Below, in pieces: positions 10,068 to 22,620 of a stretch of 64,000 nt of DNA. Numbering within the stretch: position 1 is the first letter of the stretch; each line of letters starts with the position of its first letter. Source of the stretch: Phlegmacium glaucopus (lineage: Eukaryota > Basidiomycota > Agaricomycetes > Agaricales > Cortinariaceae); contig MU130237.1 in NCBI GenBank assembly GCA_015039465.1, positions 310,001 to 374,000 of the forward strand. Direction: 5' to 3'. The translations under genes and the position numbers were made by a program. The notes under the pieces were generated by a model that saw nothing but the letters and a program-made list of their open reading frames with translations, did no database searches and was not told the origin of the DNA.

Positions 10068-12980
10068 TTACAAGGGCCATTCGAGTTTCTCTCCGAAGTT
10101 CCAATGAATGGCCTTCACGGAAGTATACTCTTCAAGGGCGTAACTGCCAAGTTCTCGGCCTGAAAAGATTTTTTTTTACGTCAGATCAGGATGCAAAATA
10201 GAAAAATTGGCGCCTCCCCCTCCCCCCAACTTCACTCAGGAAAAAGGTACGTTCCCGAGTAGTCGAGAACAAAAAACACATACCTATGCCCGATTGCTTC
10301 TTTCCGCCGAACGGAACGTTGTTGTTCAACATGTTGTATTGATTTACCCATACCTATGGGCGTAAACCAGATCCATTGCAGGAATTGGCATTGATCAGAA
10401 TAACAAGAGCTTGTGTGAGTAAGTTCGCCACTCACGGTACCAGCTTCCAATGCAGATGAAACACGCATGCATTGATTGGCATCATCTTGAATGAAATGGG
10501 ATCAAAAAGAAGACCGGCGAACGAGAAAACGAGCCAGCGTACTTGAATGCAGCCCAGCTCCAAGACCGTAAGTTGTGTCATTGGCTAATGCCACCGCTTC
10601 ATCCTCGGTCTTGAATTTACCCACAGAAAGAACAGGGCCAAAAATCTGTCCAGTGTCGAACATCAACATCAGAGGGAATTAAAATAACACTTACTTCTTC
10701 TTTGACCTGTAACAGGAGAGTGTCAATCACTATTAAATACCAAGGACACAAAATGTTTGATGTTTTACAATTTTCATGCCTGACCGAATATCAGTAAAAA
10801 CTAGGGTAGAAAGTCGGTTATCAAATGGAGGCTTTTAGCGACAAATCTAAAAAACGCACTGGTAGGATCTACATAAAACCCTTTCCCAGGCCTCTTAACA
10901 CCTCCAAGGATAGGTCGAGCTCCTTCCTGTTTTCCAGAGTCGATATAACCCCATACACGTTCGTATTGGCCTTTAGAGATCTAGACGTAGAACCTTGATG
11001 AGTACAGACATTGCCGATCGGCGGAGTAGGAACCAACGTACTACGGGCCCCCCTCCTGATTTCTCGTCGAATCCATCTCCAATAGTTTGCGCTTTTACCT
11101 TCTGGACGAGGAGGTCGAGGAATTTATCATAAACAGTTTCCTGTACGTAAACTCGTGATCCTGCTGTACAGTCCTGACCAGAATTGTAGCAAATCCCAAG
11201 TGCAGCCCAGTTGGCGGCTAAATAGAGAGCAGTAGTCAATATATCATAAGATTAACCCCAGCCACAAGGAGAACGATCTCGAAGATCAGGAAAGCCTGCC
11301 GTAATACTAGGCGTCACAATCTTTGAATGACGCGCTTCTCTGAAACTCGTAACTAATGGTTTCAAGTCGGAAGGCCAGGGCCGAGGTAAGAGAATCGCGG
11401 CATTGGAAATTAGAAAGAATATTGAAACCCTGCCAATTCTACTTGCTTGCCAAAGCAAGCACAAAAACAGACAAAAATTTGATGCCGTATAAATCACGGT
11501 AGATCGAGAATTTCATGGCGCTCGATCGAGAGAAGACTTTCCCCAGTTAGGTGTGAACGTTTAGAATAACCCTCTGATGCAATAACGATATAATCGATGA
11601 TAGCTCAAAAAAATTCTTACCTTGTTCTAAATCCGCAGACTCAAATACAAGGTGAGGAGACTTGCCACCAAGTTCTAAGGACACCTATAGGCGACGCAGA
11701 GTTAATGATCCCTCGGTCGGGGGGAAGAAAACACCGAATACTAGCGTACCTTCTTCAAGTTGCTCTTTGCGGCAGCCTCCATGACTTTCCTTCCAGTAAT
11801 CGTAGAACCAGTGAACGCAACCTTGTCAACATCCGGATGTGCCGCTAAAGCTGCACCCCCAACATGCCCAAGAGACGGTACTGTGTTAATGACGCCTGGT
11901 GGGAATCTGATAGAATACATTGAATGATGGTTACAAGGAACTAAGTCTGTATATATAACGCACCCCGCTTCTTTGGCAAGTTCCGAGAGTTTCTGAGATA
12001 AAACTTGAATACTGATAAGCTGATGAATGAGGAAGTCATACAAGTGCAGTCAAAGGTGTTAATTCAGAGGGTTTCATGACAATTGTGCAGCCCACTGCAA
12101 GGGCAGGCGCAACCTTCCAGGCCCTACAAGTGCGATTAAGAGTCTTGGTTGTCTGAGGAAGACCTTGCTTACCACATGTTGATAGGATAATTCCATGGGA
12201 TGCTGGTACGATTCAGAGTCAAAGAAAAGACTTCTCACTGGTAAGAGACAGCGTACATCTGTCCGCATACGCCTATGGGATCGTGACGCGTAAAAGCAAG
12301 CTTTGCCTTGTTATCGACTTCCAGGGTCTATTCGATCAAACCCTGAGTTCAAACACGGGAACAGGAACGGATATAATACTTGGCCGGTGATCTTATCAGC
12401 CCATCCAGCGTAATAGCGCAGGCATGCAATGCTATCTCCTATATCAAAGTCCCTGGAAATGAGTATTATCAGACGAAAAGTCGAAAGTCGGAAGGCGACT
12501 TTTATCACCTTGCAATTTTGAGGGGTTTGCCATTGTTGAGGGACTCAAGTTCGCCTAGTTCTTGAGCGTCTCGCTCAATGAGGTCCGCCAGCTTATTGAT
12601 AAGCCTGGAACGTTCAAATCCAGTGACATTCTTGCCCCAGGAAGTTTTGAACGCTTGACGTGCTGCAGCCACAGCAGCATCTATGTCCTTGGGAGAGGCT
12701 AAAGCGACCAATGGTCAGGGCAATGCCGTATTACAAACGTATGTAAGATACCTGCAACTACGGAGCAGATGACTTCTTCTGTCGCTGGATTGATAGCACT
12801 ACAAGTCGGTGATAAGGCCTTAAGGTCTTATCTAACAATGGCTACTAAGTAAAAATCAACGAACTGGATGACATCTTGGGAGTCGATTGATGGAACGAAT
12901 TCGTTATTGATAAAAAGACCTGTCGGAACATTGATTGTCTTGCTAAGACGAGGAATTGTGATTGAAGTAATGAGGGACAT
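10068..12980 (-). CDS. NAD(P)-dependent aldehyde dehydrogenase
   Basis: Oxidises aldehydes to acids, for example acetaldehyde to acetate. Many short introns split ~500 residues over 2.9 kb. The model starts at 12980 ([15 protein letters not shown], then [20 protein letters not shown]). Visible motifs in order: [16 protein letters not shown], the PWNYPINMW oxyanion/NAD motif (near 12180), [20 protein letters not shown], the general-base block [17 protein letters not shown] (near 11650), the catalytic cysteine in [11 protein letters not shown] (near 11180), [20 protein letters not shown], and the C-terminal [15 protein letters not shown] and [20 protein letters not shown]. The N-terminus lacks an obvious mitochondrial presequence, so it is probably cytosolic. 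Individual exon ends were not all fixed. Confidence 0.92.
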
Positions 12981-13313
12981 GATGATGGATGAGACACGTC
13001 AGTGGCTAATCCCAGACGTCTGCTTTAAAGCGCTGACAGGCATGAGATCCATTGAATCAAATACAAATTTCTGGAATAACAGACGCCAACCTTGACGTTA
13101 AAACCTGACACTGACATGCATATTTAATAAAACATAAATCCAAAGTCTGAAATCATTTGATTGCAGTAAAGTACTAGTACTAGTGGAAGCGAGCCGAACT
13201 TCAGGAAGCGTGACGGTCGTGACAAGCGTGTCAAAGTATCGTCACATGTGACTGGATGAGTTGTGTCATCATTGTCACACTCGTTCCGACTTATTACTAG
13301 TTACGACTGCAAA
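12981..13313. other. Bidirectional promoter region, ALDH / COX8
   Basis: About 330 bases between the divergent starts of the aldehyde dehydrogenase and the cytochrome oxidase subunit gene. It includes the palindrome-like run actagtactagt near 13172-13183 and several TGAC/GTCA words (13201-13280: gtgacggtcgtgacaa, gtcacatgtgac). These could bind regulators, but no factor can be named from sequence alone. Confidence 0.4.
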
Positions 13314-13671
13314 ATGATATCCATCCTTACCCGTTCTCCTGCCTTCCGCCAACAGGCTCTTCGCGTTCGCGCATTCCACGCATCCACCCCTGCACGTTCA
13401 TCTGGTCATGACCACTATCATGTATGTCGTCTGATTCAAACGAAATATATACAATCCTTAATTATCATGGAACAACGCAGCACCTGCCATTCCAATTTCC
13501 GGGAGACAAAAAATTCGCATTTGGGGCTAAAGTCACCCTATTCCTGACCTTCGGATTCTCCATTCCATTCCTTGCCTCTGCTTATCAGTTGTGCGTCCCC
13601 TCGATCATCTTTGTATCTGTTGCAAAACTAAACTTTAGTTCAGGAAAAAGAGTGCAGGCGCTTCTGATTAA
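13314..13671 (+). CDS. COX8: Cytochrome c oxidase subunit VIIc (yeast Cox8)
   Basis: Small nuclear-encoded subunit of respiratory complex IV, inner mitochondrial membrane. Exons 13314..13421, 13481..13590, 13644..13671; about 81 residues. The N-terminus is an amphipathic, Arg-rich presequence (MISILTRSPAFRQQALRVRA). The mature part shows the family block HLPFQFPGDKKFAFGAKV, a single membrane helix (TLFLTFGFSIPFLASAYQL) and a short basic tail KKSAGASD. The last exon is 28 bases. It converges with the Dicer gene, whose stop is 84 bases downstream. Confidence 0.92.
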
Positions 13672-13754
13672 GATCCTAGAAGACATTAGAAATCTGGCGG
13701 CTTTTTTTTCATTTAAATATGTTTCTACCGTCAAGCTGAACATCATCCTTTCAT

Positions 13755-16700
13755 TCATTCTACCTCTACCCTTGATTGAGAAACTTCTACCGAATTTTCC
13801 CCGTGGCCCTCAGGTGTTTCTGTTTCCATTTCCATTTCATCATCTTTGCTATCCAAATTCACATCCGTTTCTCCATTCTTGAGTGCATTCTCGAGAGCTT
13901 GTTCAAATGCGGTCTTACGGACCTTCTTATGGACTATGTGTGTCCGGCAGTCACATGTCCTTGTCATAAAGTCTGCATCCCCTTCCAAAGCATTCAATGC
14001 GAAAAGTGCTGCCAGTCGGGCGGCGAATACCTGGGCCGTGTCTTCACCGCTTGCGAGAATAATTTCATGTACCACAACTAAGATCAATAACTCAGTTATC
14101 GTCGAGATAAAAATTAATACCGCATTGCTCACCATGACAGCGATTAAGGCCGTCGTTTTTATCCCTTATAATGCCAAACTTCTGGCAGCCCTGTGCTTGG
14201 AGTAGCTCAAATAGAATCTTGGTTGGATGGTGTGATAATGTGTTGAGGGTAATGTGTTTGTCGTAGAATGGCTTGAGTACCGTGTCGAACAATGACTCTG
14301 CTCCAATGGGAGAAAAGTTGTCTGAGATATAGATTGCACCAATGATAGATTCAACGAGATCCGAAAGAGCCTACAGGCACTTAAGAACCCTGAAATTAAG
14401 TGTGAAAAATAAATAAATCTATACCTTCGGCGGCTCAGTATCAAGCCAGTATTGTCCGGCGGATCGTCCCTCTTGCTCCGCTAGTATATACTCCTTTTCT
14501 TGCCTGTCTTTGAGTTCGATGGCATACCCTTGTATGCTAGTTGAAAGTTGCGACGATTCAAACAGAAGATATTCATGCAATCCAGACCACACACAGACGG
14601 CGGCCAGGGCAGAGTTCGATACCATTGCACCCTATAACCGTGGCAAAAGCATGTCAGGACCAGACTATATCGGCAATGATAACCTTAAAACCTGCCTTCA
14701 GCATGGTTAATGCTCCAGGGGACAATTTTTGATCTCGATCGAAGATATGCCGTATGACCACTATTTGGATAGAAGGATAAGATCCGTAACTTTCAGAGAA
14801 AACGAATATACGAACTGAAGTCGAGGATGGCATCTCCGATGAACTCAAGGCGCTCATAAGATGTGGATTCGTAACCCTGAATAGAAGAATGCGTCTACAT
14901 AGGAGCGTTTTCATTTAATATGTCTGCCAGACAGTCATAGTCCATACCATTGCCTGACCAAGTAAATGAGGCCTATTGAATTTGTGACCAATTATAGCTT
15001 CGATGGCAGAAATTGACCCTGCGGGCAACTTCGCGGTGACATCAGGCGAAGGCGTCAGAACTTTGCGTCCGAAATCAGACCATCGGTCAATGTTAGAAAG
15101 CGGAATCGTTAAAGCTTTTGTGACCTGTAGCGCAGCTTCACGTCCCCCGGATATATACGCTGCGCCGATGATCGCCTCAGCAACATCAGCAATCGCCTGC
15201 TCATGGGCATATGAAATGAGTTATGGACTGAAAAAAAAACCTCATACCTTGTCGCCCAGCCATTGGACCGTACGCTCATCAGTGCCGGTTTTCTTCCTTT
15301 TACTTTTCTGTTTTTTCTTGGAAGCCAGGACTTTGGTTTCAGACGTCGGCTGCGCTTGTTCATCGCCAGGAAGGACACCAGCGGGCGGTGTTGGAGAGCT
15401 AACTACATTGTCCGAAATGGTCTCCACGACTTCACCAGGTTCCAAGAGGGCTGTAGTTTGTGAATCCGGTAAGATATCTTCGACTTCATTTGTCAATTCG
15501 TCTAATGCTTGACTGGCGCCGATGTCTGCATCCAGGGCACTTGATTCGTCAATGTTGCATGCATCTGTATTTTCCAGCAAAACTTTGCTTTCTACATCCT
15601 TTTGGGTTTTCGGTGGGATATATACCTGAAAATGGGGAGGTTGCCAAGATTTGAATGCAAATGCTTTTGATTGAATATAGATAGGCAGTCCAATGCGAGT
15701 GGCGTTTTGCAACAGGGATTTATTACTGATGATCTTCTGCCTTGCAACGTGCAGAGAGCCCTCACTCAGCAATGGATTAGTAACAAAGGCATATACAGAA
15801 GAAAGATATTTCAGGAATGCGTCGCCTAAAGTGATAGTCCTATTATGAGAAGTAAATTTACGACAGAGAAATGAAGGACCTACCGAGAAGCTCTAGGCGT
15901 TCATAATCGTATTCAAGCGCCGCAGATGGAGTACAGATGGCAACATGTAAAAGATCCTCCTTCACAGCATGGTCAAAAAACTTCGCGTTTAATTCCTTGA
16001 CGATGAGAAGGTCATCGATTCTTCGCATTATTGAAGGCAAAAACATTGCGGTTCGGAGAATGCTTCAAAAGTGCCTCAGTCGCGACACTCAAGACAAAGG
16101 ACAGACGAAATACCTGGCTGGTAGAGTGAACTTGGCGCATAGTTCTGGTATCAGATCTTTGAATCATTTTAGCATTATATCTAGCATAATAGGGAGATGC
16201 GTACATTTAGCCGGAGACTTAGAAGGATTACATGGCGGTTTGGAAGTTGGATTGAGGTGGTTCAGGATAGCAGGGATTTTAGAAACCTCGATAATGGATT
16301 GTTCAAAGTTTTCCAGGCCTTCCAGGCCTTTGCGTTTCGATTTACAGAAATCGAAGAGATTTTCATGGTGAGCCTCGCGCTTTACTAGAACATCAGCCAG
16401 TGATTGAGAAAATTTACGTCAGACTTACTGGACTGTCTGCGGGCTTACTCAGTGGGGTCAAATCATGCCTAACTTTAACCACTTTATACCGTCTGGTGAA
16501 TTCAATCCAACGATCCTGAACGATTGCGTCCTTCAGATCGAGTTCCAGTTGTTCTGGTGAGCTATTGTTGATGGGCACAGCCCAATGATCTGCGGCGAGC
16601 GAGACGAGATTCCATGGCACACAGTCAGAGATGTTGGAAATGTCAAGTCCAAGACGATCAGGAGGTCGCCAATCGGACGACAAGGGGAGAAAGAAATATA

Positions 16701-19700
16701 ATATATTCTCCAACGAACACGACAGTGGCTTATTCATAATAGCTCGACAGATTCGGACCGTGTACATGTGTATGTCCTTCAATCGCGCTTCATCAATTCG
16801 CATCGGGGCCGCCTTGTAAAATTGTACAGGGATGCCCACCCCTGATGAAAAGAGTCTGAAGGATTGTACATCTGGAAGAGGTTGTCGGGTCAGAATTAGG
16901 ATAGGGCTGTACGCCGGGGAATCTTCAGTGTCTTTGACGGATATAATAGTGGGATACAATGTTGTCGGGTCTCCTCTTGTTGCATTGACCCAGAAATCTG
17001 GCCGTTTTCGACCATACGGACGAGTACCAGAAGTCTTGGGGTCCGCACTCAAGTCCTTTTCTGGCAAATTCCGAAGGTCGTTATCTTTTTGAGCACGCAG
17101 CGCAGAAGGCAAAGGAACTAGTCGAAAATCCAATAAACCACTTTCAAACAGGGTTCTGCATGCCCTGAAGCAGGCTGAACGCCTTGCTTGAGCCTTCGAC
17201 GAAGCAGGATCTCCTGAGACCTTGTCTACAAGTGTACCAGGAAGCACTATCGTGCAGACATGAGCCCTCGGCAACTCAGAGCCGTTACGAATATCCTGGA
17301 ATTCAAATAGCCGTTGATTATGGGCGAAATGAAGGCCCTTAGATCTTGTGCTGGCCGCGTAACGGTACAAGGTCGTTGTTGCATCTTGGAGATATATGCG
17401 CCCACCCGTGGTTGGATCCTTAATGTATTCAGGGGATACTCCGTCCCCATCTTCATCCTCACTGTCGGAATGGTAAGGATTGATGGTCTCCCTTAGGCTG
17501 TCAGGCGGAACAGCACCTTCAGGAAAATTGCATAAAGTTTCCGTCCAGTCAAGCATAGCAGTATCAAGATTCGTGATACGTGACAAGATGCGACGATGTA
17601 CGTCGTTACCTCGTTCAACCATATGCACAAGATGGCTTTCCCGCCCGCGTGTACGAGCACGAACGTAGGCATGAGAAATTTGACTTTCAAACAGATCATA
17701 TCTGGAACCAGAATTAAAAACACCATTTGATTCTAAGAACCCGTAACTCACCGGATCACAACTGAGGCCTTGGGAACGTCAAGGTCCTCGATTGCTTTGG
17801 TGCCAATGAGGAGGTTGCAAACTCCAGTCGCAAAATTGTGAAAGATTTCTTGCTGTCATGGAGACCATTAAGCAGGCGTCTAGTAGATGGAAAGACAACT
17901 CAACGTAATATCCGGGACTTGCTGACTGACTCCCTCCGACTATAGCTTGGGGTCGGAGGAAATCCAAACGATCATCTGCTGTGCGTAGAATATCCGCCAG
18001 AACTAAGGCGATTGGACGTCGTTGTACTAGGTGCCATTAGCCACATTGAAACACCTCCGTTATCCACAGTACACACCGAATATAATTCCGCGGAACCCTT
18101 CGCCGTAAGAACTGAAAGTGATAAGAATTTGCACCAATCTTAGAAACTTGTGGGAAACATTGAAACCCCTGGACGAGGGATCCAGGTTAGGCATGGTAAA
18201 CGTCCAATTTTTGACAATATCACGCATTCGGGCTTTCATGCGGTCGGAAGTTGGAATTCCTTGTTCATCTTCATCGAAGTCCGCATCCCAAGGCAAAAGA
18301 CCAGCGTCGATATCTTTCAACGCACGGCGCCAAACCAAATCAGAAGCACAGGAGCCAACCTCCTCATGGGCATGACGAGAAGCCCGGAAATGTCGACGAA
18401 AGGTAGTTTCGTCTAGGTTTAGTGAGTGGAGTTGTTTGAATAAGCGGGTGTCTGTAATTTGTTGCGGCGTGTCATACAAAACCACGAGTTCATTTGGCCG
18501 ATCAGGGAGAGCTAGAACCTCAGCCCTTTTCTCTGCTGTCACTCCGAATACCTTCGCATCTAGAGTTTGTTCAAGTTTTAACATCTTAGAGTCAAAATAT
18601 GACCGTCGATCAGGAGGAGATGACGCTAAGGCAAAAATTCGAGGTCGCGACAGGGAATCAGTAACTCTGTAGAACTCGTTCATGACCTGGACGATGGGTA
18701 AAGATATGTGCGAATCCTGGTTTTTCAGGTTCTGAGCATCGTTGATAACCAAGGTATGGAGTTGAGTGATTGCAAGAGCCCCATGTAGAAGAGATTCCAG
18801 TAAAAGCTGATGCCAGCATCGTAAGTTCACGTTGTAAGACAAAATTGAAACTCACGTCTGAAGGTGCCATAACGATATCATTCGACAGCAGGTTTGACCA
18901 TGTTTCTAATGAAAGTGTCTGGGTTTCAGTAGAGAGTCTTCCCACAGATACGCCTGGTATTCCACTCTCAAATAAAGAGGAGTATGATTCTAAGATCATT
19001 ATGTCGCTGAAAGAGGCATAAATGAGCTAACTAACCAAATAGATAACTAATCATGCTGACTCAACAACTAGGAGAGCAGTCCTTGGATGCATTAATGAGT
19101 GACCAGGACGATGCTTCTCCTGTTCAACAGCCCATGATAAAAGTTGAACCAAGAGATTGGCAGAAGCTACATGTATAAATGATGAGTTAAGAACATCGCT
19201 CGACGTTGTGAAGCGTACATTTCGTTGGGGGGAGGACAGCGATTACTTATACCACAGAAGATCAGCAACTCTATTCAATGTAAAAAAGGCACTAAAATTA
19301 CCGTTATTATGTTTCGCTTCCTCTAGTATCTGTTCCTTGAAGGTCGGCGCAGTGAGAAGGATCATATTATCATCTCTGTCATGAGAACCAACGACTTCAG
19401 GAAGGTGATCTCGAAGGAAATCCGAGCCAACAGTTTTGAGTAGTTTGGAAGGTCGCTCAGATGTGGCAGGATCAGTGTTGGCCCTCGATCTTTTTGTCCT
19501 ACATGAATTTAGTTCCGTGTCCATAAGCCCATCAGATGGATTGTCAGAAGAGAGCTCAGTAAGTTGGGATAATTCTTGATGAACAGGGACAGGGCTTTGA
19601 GATTTCTTCGCCTCTCCTTCCTTCCACGCCTTCTCCAAATACTTTAACATTATGGAGGAGTTGAGCAGGTTGAGCTCAAGTTCTTTACGTAATCGGAGAG

Positions 19701-19752
19701 CGATTTCAGCGTTTGTTCCAGACGATGTACCCACGACCTCGACAGCTGTCAT
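13755..19752 (-). CDS. DCL: Dicer-like endoribonuclease with degenerate helicase
   Basis: Cuts double-stranded RNA into small RNAs. Start chosen at 19752 (MTAVEVVGTSSG) because the head-to-head gene begins at 19878. Order N to C: a ~130-residue unknown N-terminus; a Dicer superfamily 2 helicase (about 19.4-17.4 kb), including TAPTFKEQILEEAKHNN, LVINDAQN at the DECH position and AYVRARTRGRESH at motif VI; the Dicer dimerisation fold (TLYRYAASTRSKGLHFAHNQ, about 17.35 kb); a PAZ-like region; RNase IIIa (about 16.05-15.1 kb) with YERLELLGDAFLKY and VADVAEAIIGAAYIS; RNase IIIb (about 14.95-14.3 kb) with YERLEFIGDAILDF and LVESIIGAIYIS; then a dsRBD-like end with an acidic tail. Both RNase III acidic quartets are intact. 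Walker A is replaced (see findings). Many short introns; the linker joints are inferred. Confidence 0.92.
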
Positions 19753-19877
19753 TTTACAGGCTTGCGGCTTGTTAAATAAACACATCTCTGATATCAAAAG
19801 ACCCTGTCGTCCGCTGCCTTTCCTATGTATGAGACAGGTCGATTCACAAGTACCCGCTGACCCAACTTGCATTTTCA
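19753..19877. promoter_or_regulatory. Compact bidirectional promoter, Dicer / unknown gene
   Basis: Only about 125 bases separate the inferred start codons of the minus-strand Dicer (19752) and the plus-strand unknown gene (19878). Alternative starts (19899 plus; codons upstream of 19752 minus) would change this by tens of bases. The stretch stays open in the Dicer frame, so an overlap cannot be fully excluded. Confidence 0.5.
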
Positions 19878-21441
19878 ATGAGCTTCAACAATGCTCCAAT
19901 GATATCAGCTTTAGCAGAGAGGTCTGTATCTGTATCAAAACCAACTTATGAACGAAGGCGCGTACGATCAGAACCTTGCCTGCTCGAGAGTCTACCGACG
20001 ACCAGTATGTCTCATCTTCCTGTCATGTTCACTGATTTTTAAGTAAATCACACTTGCAGGTGTCATTTTGAGGGAGGCCAAAGATATTGCCCCAAAAGAA
20101 TTAACAAGGCAACTCCTTAAGAGTACAATTGAAGATAGCCTAATGGATGAAGCGATTGTAGACGATCCAAATCAGCATCGCACACGGAAGGATTCATCAC
20201 CTCATTCTCCGTCTTCCGTAAGGTCCTTTGTCAAATCCATCTTAAGTCCTCGTATAGGACAAACCTCTTCTTCCAACTGGGCAAACCTCCAGGTAAATGC
20301 CCATCCTCTCAATTGGGCCTTCTTTACAAACGGTTGAATTTAGCCCTACGAAGTAATGAAGGCTATCGAGGAGAAAGATATCACTTTCTTAATGGAAGTT
20401 AGGGATAAAGCCTTTCCTGTTCGTCTCCGACTTAATCAATGTTAATATTGGCTAAAGAGTAGCTAGCTTCTCTTACAAAGTTCCGGAGGAGAGACGCCTT
20501 TGGTGCATGCTATTCGCACGGGAAATAAGGATGTCGCCATTGTCCTACTCGGCGCTTTCTCCCGCTGGGTTAATTATTTGGAGGATTCTGACATCCACAA
20601 ACCACAAACTCAAACATATCTAAAGGCCCTCCGTGAGTCCACCATCAATCCTCTTATCTTCAATAGTATGTGTAATCTTGGGTTAGGCGTCGGCCTCAAA
20701 CTTGCCATCAATGAAGGTCTCGCGAAATCGCAAAGTGACCTCATTGCTTCGTTTATGCAAATTCTAGTCATGAGCGAAGGCGATAAATGGCTGTATGCGC
20801 AAGTATCAACAGTTTCGCGGGCTTTAAATGCAGGAGCAGATGGAAAGCCTGTTCAAGTAGCCGGAGCTTGCGTTCGAAGGCTCGCCACTAAAGAACTCGG
20901 CAAGGCTGATTTAATTGCATCATTGGAGGATTAGTAAGTTCTTGCGTTATCTATTATTTATATTGTGATCTTGAAGTTCCCTTAGTGTAGCGAATGCTAC
21001 AGCGTATATCGTTGGCCCTTCGTTCGGATATCCTTACAATACTAACATCTTGCTATAGGGACTTGTTGATGATGGGTGCATGGGCAATCGCACTGCAGTC
21101 ATTCAAAGGAGATCCCTTACCCGTATGCACTCTGAAGATACGTTTATCCGACAACGAACTAATAATTCTCTTTTCCCTGTCCAGTCCTATTACTTTGCCC
21201 GTGACGATCGTGTATACAAAGCCTTTGTCGATAGGATAGATCGATACAATGCCGAAATCAAGCATTCTTGTGGCCGTCAGCTCAAACGGCAGTTCCAAGT
21301 TCTTAAAAATGGCCTGGGAGGCAGGTCGCTAACCTTTCGCGTAAGCATTTTATCAATAACTCTGTTATGACTCATATAACATTGCTGTAGAGGAAAATTG
21401 AACTTGTAGCCTGTCAGCTCGACGAAGATCAAGATACCTAG
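19878..21441 (+). CDS. Uncharacterised protein, head-to-head with Dicer; possible ankyrin-like helix pair
   Basis: Eight exons: 19878..20004, 20060..20292, 20344..20418, 20467..20933, 20986..21003 (18 bases), 21059..21122, 21185..21340, 21391..21441. All phases agree, giving 396 residues, which supports a real gene. The N-terminus is Ser/Arg-rich (begins MSFNNAPMIS). A single ankyrin-type signature is visible, GETPLVHAIRTGNKDVAIVL, preceded by a helix (PYEVMKAIEEKDITFLMEV). The rest is alpha-helical (LFNSMCNLGLG-like, ASFMQILVMSEGDKWLYAQV, GACVRRLATKELG) and ends in a basic helix (CGRQLKRQFQVLKNG) and an acidic tip (QLDEDQDT). I do not recognise the family. Sharing a ~125-base promoter with Dicer suggests coregulation but does not prove joint function. 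Confidence 0.75.
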
Positions 21442-21663
21442 CCTCCCAAGTTCTGTGGAACTTATGCATTTCTTTATTTCCACGACTGCTCAATTAAGGT
21501 GCCGGGTTGGGCAAAGATTACCCCAAACTCTTTGGCGTATAATCGAGCAAAAATTAAACTTATCTTTTGGTTTTGGTATACGCCCGAACGGCTCACGACT
21601 ATATCAAAACCCAGAATGCTAAAGCTAGCTACTAGTATGTAAGATAAACATTTTATTCAAATA

Positions 21664-22507
21664 CTATTGCAGTATCTTAAGACCTTTCCACCAAACAAAT
21701 GTACCCACTACCGCGAGATTGAGGAATGCAGGAATCAACTCAAGCTGAATGATTGTGTAAATCCATATTGTAGCCAATGGCGGACACTGAAAATAGAGAT
21801 AAGACAATGATTGGACGGTGTTCTTATGTTCGACGGCTTACCTGGTTCATATTTACAAGCCACGATGCGTGATTAAATTGGTAAATCATTCGACTGCCAA
21901 CGACTATCGAAATTATGAAAAGGAGGAATTGCATTCGTCGATGCTGCTTATGTCGATTTGCTGAAGAAAATTATCTCAAAATCTTCACATAGGAGGAGTA
22001 TGACGCACTGTAGAAAATAAAAAGAGATAGAACTAGTGATTGCTGTCAAAAACTTCCTAAGGTGTGATAACCGAACATACTTGGGATGCCAGGCACCATT
22101 TTCTCCATGATGATTTCCAAAGACGCGGTTTTGCCGTATTGGTGGTGGATCAGACTTGATGCAGATACTTGTCAGATAGGTTGCAGAAGTGACATGCTAT
22201 AAGATACATACATTATCATCAATAGCAGCAGGGACGAGAAAGGTATGATTAACAAAACAGCATTGAATACTTCGTCACAGAGCGAGAAATTTCCCTCTTC
22301 CTCAACTATAGTAGATTCAACTATAGACTCTTGCACTAGAGCACGGTTCTGTAGAATTCCAGACTGGTTAATGAGGCGCCATTGTTCATCCTCGGTAATT
22401 TCTATCAGTGGTTTAGCAGGCTTGGAGCGGGGAGAGAGTTTTGAAGGCGAAGTAAGAGGGACAGGCCCACTGTCGGTTTTCGAGGCTGCTTTGCGCTGAC
22501 GCGTCAT
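21664..22507 (-). CDS. Conserved fungal multi-pass membrane protein
   Basis: About 210 residues. Starts MTRQRKAASKTDSG; a basic, Pro/Ser-rich cytosolic part is followed by ITEDEQWRLINQSGIL, a family-type motif. Four hydrophobic segments follow: AVLLIIPFSSLLLLMIIL, PGIPILSLFIFY, MQFLLFIISIVVGSRMIY and the C-terminal PPLATIWIYTIIQLELIPAF with VGTFVWW. Between segments 1 and 2 lies HHQYGKTASLEIIMEKMVPG. The acceptor for exon 3 is the CACTAG near 22040, which restores PILSLFIFYTNRHK. This pattern matches a conserved, uncharacterised (DUF-type) fungal family, probably of the ER; I cannot name it with certainty. Confidence 0.7.
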
Positions 22508-22620
22508 TGTAGTCTACATAAATCCTTCGAGCTGTCTTTCGGCGCGTTCTGATGTTGGCGACCACGTGATTGCTCCGCCTCAGTAAGTCAAGTCCAACTT
22601 CTACTTTTTTTGTCAATGTC

